DNA of 64,000 bases from Siphonodentalium dalli (Eukaryota > Mollusca > Scaphopoda > Gadilida > Siphonodentaliidae), in NCBI GenBank assembly GCA_032622095.1, contig CP136063.1, positions 182,445,956 to 182,509,955 on the forward strand. The letters run 5' to 3'. Positions within the stretch are counted from its first letter, which is position 1, and each line of letters begins with the position of its first letter. Both the position numbers and the translations under genes were made by a program. Positions 56,951 through 64,000 of this stretch are shown piece by piece. The notes below the pieces were generated by a model. That model saw nothing but the letters and a program-made list of their open reading frames with translations. It was not told the origin of the DNA and did not search any database.

Positions 56951-58464
56951 TGGGTATAATATTCCTGTGTGTGTATTATAACATGTGGTACGTTTGGATA
57001 TAATCTTCCTGTACATATATTACACCATGTGGTACGTTTGGGTATAATCTTCCTGTACATATATTATAACATGTGGTACGTTTGGGTATAATCTTCCTGT
57101 GTATATATTATAACACGTGGTACGTTTAGGTATAATCTTCCTGTACATATATTATAACATGTGGCACGTTTGGGTATAATCTTCCTGTGTATGTATTACA
57201 AGATGTGGTACGTTTGGGTATAATCTTCCTGTGTATGTATTATAACATGTGGTACGTTTGGCTATAATCGTCCTGTGTGTATTATAACGTTGTGGTACGT
57301 TTGGGTATAATCTTCATGTGTATATATTATAACATGTGGTACGTTTGGGTATAATCTTCCTGTACATATATTATGACATGTGGTACGCTTGGGTATAATC
57401 TTCCTGTGTATGTATTATAATATGTGATACGTTTAGGTATAATCTTCTTGTGTATATATTATAACATGTGGTGCGTTTGGGTATAATCTTCCTGTGTATG
57501 TATTACAAGATGTGGTACGTTTGTGTATAATCTTCCTGTGTGTGTATTACAACATGTGATACGTTTGGGTATAATCTTACTGTGCATATATTATAACATG
57601 TGGTACGTTTGGGTATAATCTTCCTGCACATATATTATAACATGTGGTACGCTTGGGTATAATCTTCCTGTGTATATATTATAGCATGTGGTACGTTTGG
57701 GTATAATCTTCCTGTGTATATATTATAACATGTGGTACGTTTGGGTATAATCTTCCTGTACATATATTATAACACGTGGTACGTTTGGGTATAATCTTCC
57801 TGTGTATATATTATAACATGTGGTACGTTTGGGTATAATCTTCCTGTGTATATATTATAACATGTGGTACGTTTGGGTATAATCTTCCTGTGCATATATT
57901 ATAACATGTGGTACGCTTGGGTATAATCTTCCTGAGCATATATTATAACATGTGGTACGTTTGGGTATAATCTTCCTGTGTATATATTATAACATGTGGT
58001 ACGTTTGTGTATAATCTTCCTGTGTATATATTATAACATGTGGTACGTTTGGGTATAATCTTCCTGGGCATATATTATAACATGCATGTGGTACACTTGG
58101 GTATAATCTTCCTGTGTATATATTATAACATGTGGTACGTTTGGGTATAATCTTCCTGTGTATATATTATAACATGTGATACGTTTGGGTATAATCTTCC
58201 TCTGTATATATTATAACATGTGGTACGTTTGGGTATAATCTTCCTGTGTATATATTATAACTTGTGGTACGTTTGTGAATAATTTTCCTGTGCATATATT
58301 ATAGGAATACTCTTCGGTGTTCGCTCATAATAGACGGGAAATCATATGTTTAACCACAGGTGACCAATGAATGTTATGCGACGAGACCTAAATTGAAAAC
58401 ATGACCAAACTGCCTGTCGATATCTGACCATAAAACCCCACATGTATCGGTTGAATCGTTCATA

Positions 58465-58690
58465 CACAACATATCCTCGCGCCAATACGCACATAATCGA
58501 CCTATAATGTGAAATATGTACATAATGTGATTATTATATTCTGAAATAAGCAGATAAAGGAGTCATAGCCGTTATTTCATTTTCTGGCGCGGGCCACAGT
58601 GAAAACACATGTCAAAGAGCGTAAATCTGAAAAGTCGTTGGTTGGCTTATTTGTATCATTGTCCGCACATAATGTGCTTAGAATGGCATC
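58465..58690. repeat. Dispersed repeat, copy 2 (with 39.5 kb)
   Basis: Blocks ACAACATATCCTCGCGCC, ATTCTGAAATAAGCAG, GGCGCGGGCCACAGTGAAAA, AAAGAGCGTAAATCTG and TTGGCTTATTTGT match the 39.5-kb copy in order. Confidence 0.6.
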
Positions 58691-59239
58691 ATTATGAGTC
58701 GATAGTGTGACTATAATTCTATCATTTTCAGTACAGTATCGACTCAAATTTCGTCGAATCTAAGCAGTTTACCTAAGACATGCTCGGATTTTCTGGAGAA
58801 CATTGTCATATTAGTTGTTTCGATCTAATTATTTTCTGATATAGAAAACGCACAAACAGTTTGAGTTTGAATGTTTATTTGCACATTTATACAATACAGT
58901 GAGTGGTGCATATATGTATAAAAATGTACGTCTTCCTGCCACGGTACCTCTGTAATGTAACGTTACATGTATAAATAAGATGGCGTTCATAGGTGAATAA
59001 TGAGTATTAACAACAGTGCTGAGCATTGAAGGGTTTATCAATGAGAAATGTTCTTATAAAACAAGACAGTTTGACATTCGAATATGTGTTTAATGTAACG
59101 GCTAAGCTAATTATGAACTATATGAAAAAAATGCGTATTATTAAATTGCCCATTATAGGTGAGGGTACCAGGGTGTGTCATACTTGTTGGGACATACCAA
59201 TAATAACAGGTCAGTAATTTCCAGTTGTTACCCTGCATG
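58691..59239. other. No recognised feature
   Basis: Short frames only (58829-59041, 59026-59217); no domain recognised. Confidence 0.45.
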
Positions 59240-59880
59240 ATTTACATTCTCGATTTGTACATATGGTATTATTACTATATTGTGATAATAGATTAATGGT
59301 GATAGACTTTTGAATTGTGTTTTATTTGGAAAATTTCTGTGCGAAGCGATCAAGCAGTTCCAAAAATGGGGAAAGTGTGTTTTGGAAGTATTAATGAGAA
59401 ATGTTTTCTCGGTTTTGTCATCATCAAACTTCCGGCGTGTCTGGTTATATATATGGGTGTCTACTTGAATGTTTTTTTCCGAATGTTGATGGGAGAGTTG
59501 TTCCAATTATACATACATAATGCGATTTGGAGATGATACAGTCAAGCAGTTTGGGGATCTTTTCCCTCTAAAAAAGTGGTTCAGTATGGGTAGGATATTT
59601 CGTCTTGCAGGTACGGCTTTCTTTTGAAACTTGAATAATGATCTGTTATATTTCATGGCCCCTATTATTAAGCCGTACATGAGATGACAGTGGATGAGAG
59701 CGAAATAAAGGGTTTTGAGTGCGTTTTTTGGGAGAAATTGTTTTGACTTGTTTTCGCAATATGTGGCATGAGAATTTTGTTTGTGATCATGGATATATGA
59801 TACTTGAATGTGAGGTTCTCGTCTATGGTCACCCCGAGAAATTTGAGAGATTTTGTATGTATTGGTTTCCAACACAGTAT
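59240..59880 (-). pseudogene. LINE reverse transcriptase C-terminus, frameshifted
   Basis: Minus strand: LKFLGVTIDENLTFKYHISM then ITNKI; in another frame KNALKTLYFALIHCHLMYGL then FQKKAV; and finally KTFLINTSKTHFPHFWNCL and FKSLSPLIYY. This is the order 'KFLGV.ID..L.W..H', 'K..L..LY.SLI.SHL.YG..IWG', 'IQKK..R', 'SFK..L' of jockey/CR1-type LINEs. At least two frame changes. It is cut at its 5' side by the TTAA miniature element. The 5' half including the catalytic palm is absent. Confidence 0.7.
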
Positions 59881-59897
59881 ATGTGGTTTGATGAAAC

Positions 59898-60167
59898 CCT
59901 TCTTCACAACATACTCATTGACGAGTAGATCTCGTGGGAAATTTTTCAGATAATAAGGTCAACAAATAGCCATAGATCGTGTGTTGAACTTATTATCTGA
60001 AGTTTTCCCTTCAATAATGAATATGTATCCTTCTGCACTTCTATTATATATTCGTCTGTCTATCGTCTGCTTATTTTCATGAACACCCCTCCAGATGAAT
60101 AATAAACAATTCCAATGTTTACTTTTATAACTGGGTGAGAGAATCCAGTTAGTATGTAGAGGGTTAA
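59898..60167. mobile_element. TTAA / ACTCATTGACGAGT family, nearly complete copy
   Basis: Left ACCCTTCTTCACAACATACT, then CATTGACGAGTAGATC, the palindrome TTCAGATAATAAGGTCAACA / GTGTTGAACTTATTATCTGA, CTTCTGCACTTC, TGCTTATTTTCATGAACACC, CAATTCCAATG, TTTATAACTGGGTGAG and the right end TAGAGGGTTAA. The left TTAA is degenerate (GAAA). Confidence 0.65.
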
Positions 60168-60999
60168 ATGTTGCACAAGTAGAAATAATTTCATTCAACA
60201 TGACAGGCACATCCTGAATTAGTATATTATAGTTAATGTTTAACTATTATAGCTGAGTTTGACAGTGTCGCATCTCGTCGGTTCGATTGACGGAAGTCGT
60301 AAACCAATAAAATCCCATTTTAGTGCGAAAACATTTTATTGCAAATTCGTAATTACGCGGTCGATTACACCAGCAACATTCTTATCCCTGCTCTAATCCA
60401 ATGAGAAATGAACTTTTAAGCCATGTGATGAAAATTCGCATTGCTGGTTGGACAATATTCTTTGTTCAGAAATGTATAAAATATACGACATTTTTAAAGT
60501 AATAATATGTGATCTTAACGTCAGTGACGCCATTTTAAAAGGTCGTATAAAACTGCAATTCAGAACAAGGAACCCCGAAATTATTTCTCGGAAGCAGTTC
60601 CTTATCAATAGATGCTCAAAAGATTGGTGACTACTTATTATGACGCAATCTGATTCCATTATTCATTAAAATGGTACATGTACGTATCGAGCTCTATCTG
60701 TGGAACTCAGTCAGCCGTCCTGAATTAGAATTACAAGTGAATCAATGACATATTCAAAGCTAAATTTTGACCAGAGGGCGCAACATATTGCCCATAGACA
60801 TGGAACTGCCCCGAACAAGTACAATCAAATGGAGTATGAAGTCACGACTATACGTTGCTATTGCGAAACCTGGCAGATCTATCAGCACACGAACGAAGTA
60901 AATTCACATGGTGCAGTTATCCATATCCACACATCAATTTACAAAAGTCTTTGGTGGTCAAAATTGACAACGATATGCTAAATGGCACCATACTAAAAC
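60168..60999. other. No recognised feature
   Basis: AT-rich DNA with short frames (60448-60630, 60745-60981) that show no domain. Confidence 0.45.
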
Positions 61000-61399
61000 T
61001 TAACCCTTTACCCAACAAACCGGCCAAAACCGGCCAAATAAAGCTTCAACAGCCTAAAATATCTTCGGTCTGTCTCAATAGAACCATACAAATGTGGATA
61101 TCATTGGAACCGGCTCCTTGACCACATTGTGATAGTTACAGTTATGCCCTGTGCCAATGCATTCTCTTATATATGCGAGTCGACCATAGGTCGCCTCGCA
61201 TATATAAGAGAATGCATTGGCCTAAAAAAAATCTTTTTTTAACACTTTTTACCATTTTTTCTTACATTCTTTAACAATTTTATAATTTTTAATGTGTTAA
61301 GCCAATGCATTCTCTTATATATGCGAGGCGACCTATGGTCGACTCGCATATATAAGAGAATGCATTGGCACAGGGCCCTTCTGTTGGGTAAAGGGTTAA
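61000..61399. mobile_element. TTAA-flanked element with two hairpin modules
   Basis: TTAACCCTTTACCCAACA at the left and its exact complement at the right (61382-61399) give 18-base perfect inverted ends including TTAA. Inside are the hairpins 61153-61220 and 61302-61369, near-identical to those of the 27-kb element (CCAATGCATTCTCTTATATA, TGCGAGTCGACCATAGGTCG). CCGGCCAAAACCGGCC lies near the left end. piggyBac-like by its ends; no coding sequence. Confidence 0.75.
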
Positions 61400-62810
61400 T
61401 GCAACTCATTGTGTCAAAGGCCCACTTAAGGCCCACTTAATTTTCGAAACCCCGGATCACATTTTATAAATTATATGCCATATTATATACCATTTGAAAG
61501 AGGAAGCGCCAAACCATTGTATTATCAACTTATCCGGTGTAATAACTTGTGAACATGTTGTTTTTGTTGAGGTACCGACGTGTTCATTTAGACGATATTA
61601 GCTAAAAAGTCTATTATTTTAAATGTAAGGGGAACAACTCTATATCTTAGTTTGAATTTTGTTACATTATGGGAGCGAAACGGGGACGATGTTTGTACGA
61701 GTTCAGCTATTTCCTTTTACTCTATGGACACCTTCTGAGACACATACGTTCCAGATGGTGATGAATTATAGTATATTAATCATAGTTTATGTCATATATT
61801 GTTATTAAACTCTATATCAAGGCACTATTCAAAAATAATAGGTGACTGGGCCTTTAATGTTGTACAAGTTTACATACATATAGCATGAATCATAACGATG
61901 ATGTGTAAAAAGAATGTGTCATGGAGCTAGAAGATGCTATTTGCATGACATTATCTCTGCATGGGCTTGTCATTGTTATGTGCGATTTTAACTCTCATCA
62001 TGGGTGTTCTGAGAAATGACATAATTTTAGATCACTCAAGTCGTCGTGATATTCTTTATGACTTCTTCGATCGCAAGCGAATGGTCGCAAACTAAGTTTG
62101 CAGAATCGTACAATGGATCGAAGTTTACTTTTAATCCATTCTCACCAATATCATCCCCACCACGTATTGACAACAATTGTAATGATGTCTTCTGTGCTTG
62201 ATCCATGTTGTTCTACCCGCGCAGTGATGTGTGACGGAGCACCCAGTACATCAAATATTTCTTATCTCCCAATGTTCACTCTGTCTTCACCCTACAAAAC
62301 AGCACCCGGAAACAATTGACAAACACGTATATATAGTGTAACCTTATATACCGTATACTATGAAACGTTATTCCCCCGAGCAGCATCCGTTTTCACGTCA
62401 CTGGTCACTCATATCTATTTAGTGGCATAGAGTCTGGTAGCATTCGTACGATATAGTAGCGATGGAAACACACGGCAGAGACGTCAACAAATTCTGAAAT
62501 TCAGACTTGACCATTCTTTACGATACTGCGAACAAGAAAGGATTAGCGTGGGTGTCAGCTGTTGGAATGTCTTACGAAGCCCTTTCCGGCTTTCGCCAAC
62601 ATATTGTGCCTATAATGGAAAAACGAGAGTATCGTCGCTCGATGCACTTAACAATATATCAGCGCCAATATATATTATACGCCGATATTGAACTTCGATC
62701 AAGTAATAACGCTGATTCTTTCTGGCGAACTCTGATAATAAGACTGTATGTGTCACATGTGAAATGACACTTAGTGAGCAAGTGTACCGATATCTACATG
62801 CCGTCCTCAA
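61400..62810. other. No recognised feature
   Basis: AGGCCCACTTA is directly repeated at 61,419 and 61,430. Frames at 62098-62319 and 62507-62767 have no recognised domain. Confidence 0.45.
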
Positions 62811-63326
62811 GTGTTGGCAACTGTATTTCGATTATCTTTATCTACCAAATGCCCGAATGAACCCGATATTAAACGCCATATTGATGCTAATATGGATATA
62901 ATATTAAGTCACACGCATATGGACGATAATAGTCACGTTATTTGTGACCTTATTTTCAACGATCGTAATAATATCCTCTTTGAGATTAACGGGAATGGCA
63001 GTCTGGTGTCAAAGACCAGATATTATCTGAAGAAATCAGATATGCTACAACCTCACTACATGCATTGGTGTGTGTTTTTCTTTAAGGTCATGTTGACTTT
63101 TAAAACCAATCCAGGGCAAATGAAAACTGAACTGATAATCCAACCACACAACGGAGAGCCAAAACCCCGGAACAAGCTACCGGATCATAACGCTTTATGT
63201 CAGTGTTATATAAACTGTTCTTCAAACGCTTTCCTCGTATACTACAACATGGATTTCAGAAAATGTTGGATACATCATGGCATCGTTTGTTATACTGGAC
63301 GGTGCATTATATGCATAATACTCTGA
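62811..63326 (+). CDS. Unrecognised 171-codon ORF
   Basis: It is one of the longest uninterrupted frames in the window outside repeats. Segments such as PDIKRHIDANMDIILSHTHM, VICDLIFNDRNNILFEINGN and TNPGQMKTELIIQPHNGEPK are of balanced composition rather than low complexity. No signal peptide, catalytic motif or known domain was recognised. No clear promoter, and splice sites were not resolved. It may be an exon of a host gene extending beyond the window, a piece of an element, or chance. Confidence 0.25.
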   Translation: MLATVFRLSLSTKCPNEPDIKRHIDANMDIILSHTHMDDNSHVICDLIFNDRNNILFEINGNGSLVSKTRYYLKKSDMLQPHYMHWCVFFFKVMLTFKTNPGQMKTELIIQPHNGEPKPRNKLPDHNALCQCYINCSSNAFLVYYNMDFRKCWIHHGIVCYTGRCIICIIL

Positions 63327-64000
63327 CTCAAAAGCTTACGATTTGAACGAACCTGGTCTCTTAGGATCATCAATGACATGTAGCAGATATCTTGGTTTAA
63401 TGTATATCATATATATTGCATGTATCCATTGGAACTGGAACAGTGCATTCAGTGCATGGGATTTACATCGCCCCTTTACTAGTTATATAGTCCACACAGC
63501 CAAGCTTTTGATACGGCTTTCTCGGTGTGACAATGGCCTTAATATTTGCTAACATTATTTTCCTGCGACACTCAGACAATGGAATCTAGCATTTTTATCA
63601 ACACAATGAGCTGCTATCTATTTGCGAGCGTTACATTGGCACACTAGATATTCAATTGTTCCACACGCAAGAACTTCCGACCAAACAGTGTGGGCATAGT
63701 TCATTATCAGAAAGTTCAGAGTGTTCACACCTCATAATTCTCCAACGCAACAAGAAGAGTATAATACCGATAGGAGAACATTGTGAAACGAATTTAACCA
63801 TTTTACATGTATATAATTCATTTGTGGATACATGTTTGGTCCACGTTCGAACACGCGTCAATCCGCCCGTCCATATATGGGCGTGTATCCGTCCAATGTA
63901 TGTCCTGGTAACTCAGCCAAATGTTATCCATTACTATAGATAGTCCGGTTCCAATTCCATAAAATAGCTTCGCATTGGGGAGAAATCGGAGATCCCGTGA
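63327..64000. other. No recognised feature
   Basis: Overlapping short frames on both strands at 63652-63943; none recognised. Confidence 0.45.

Larger units (their letters stand above)
54758..58305. repeat. 44-bp minisatellite array, interrupted once
   Basis: Unit ACATGTGGTACGTTTGGGTA, TAATCTTCCTGTGTATATAT, TATA. Two units lie at 54758-54851; after a 500-base insertion the array continues from about 55,356 for some 66 units. Point variants (GTGATACG, GTGCATATA, GTACATATA) are scattered. The minus frame with TGRLYPNVPHVI is a repeat translation. Confidence 0.95.

Noticed and set aside
60262-60285. GGTTCGATTGAC as a tRNA or SINE B box
   Set aside because: No matching A box, acceptor stem or cloverleaf could be built around it.

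Overview
The window looks like repeat-rich intergenic DNA from an animal nuclear genome. Overall base composition is AT-rich, no long host gene is visible, and almost everything that can be recognised is a decayed mobile element, a tandem array or a palindrome. Two dispersed sequences around 45.6-46.1 kb (a 'GGGCATAACTC' block ending in GGACGGACGG, and a block ending in GGGGGACACAATGGGGACA) resemble repeats I associate with molluscs, so a mollusc or related marine invertebrate is my best guess. That is from memory and is weakly supported.

Layout. 0-4.4 kb: a degenerate 1.4-kb inverted repeat, a TTAA-flanked miniature element, and a possible first exon of a small secreted protein behind a TATA box. 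4.46-13.63 kb: one minus-strand Ty3-type LTR retrotransposon with both LTRs traceable and gag, protease, RT, RNase H and integrase all recognisable but broken. It carries an internal 1.5-kb tandem duplication and a 2.7-kb foldback-like element inserted in gag, which itself holds a 1.25-kb hAT-like element with a perfect 8-bp target duplication. 13.68-15.89 kb: the 3' end of a plus-strand LINE, split by a 1.66-kb inverted-repeat element. 16.3-23.4 kb: a GAT microsatellite, then a 6.6-kb array of 37/39-bp units with a 1,106-bp higher-order repeat present three times. The array seems to have grown from inside a dispersed repeat whose other copies lie at 31.7 and 49.7 kb.

23.4-40.9 kb: dispersed repeats, two more minus-strand LINE fragments (26.3 and 29.1-31.0 kb), hairpin-bearing miniature elements, a hAT-like element at 33.1-34.4 kb and a degenerate tandem region at 36-37.9 kb. 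40.97-44.00 kb: a 3,031-bp element with long terminal inverted repeats and a perfect 9-bp target duplication, as in Mutator-like elements, with a hairpin-rich insertion in one arm. 45-54 kb: sparse, with a partly conserved duplication at 47.4 kb and a 27-bp minisatellite at 53 kb. 54.76-58.3 kb: a 44-bp minisatellite with a 524-bp higher-order unit. 59-64 kb: another LINE fragment, two TTAA elements and an unrecognised 171-codon ORF.

No tRNA, rRNA, CRISPR or bacterial operon was seen. Many ATG-to-stop frames in the window are chance frames in AT-rich DNA or translations of tandem repeats. The informative biology is the nesting order of the elements, the loss of catalytic residues in the retrotransposon, and the origin and homogenisation of the satellite arrays.
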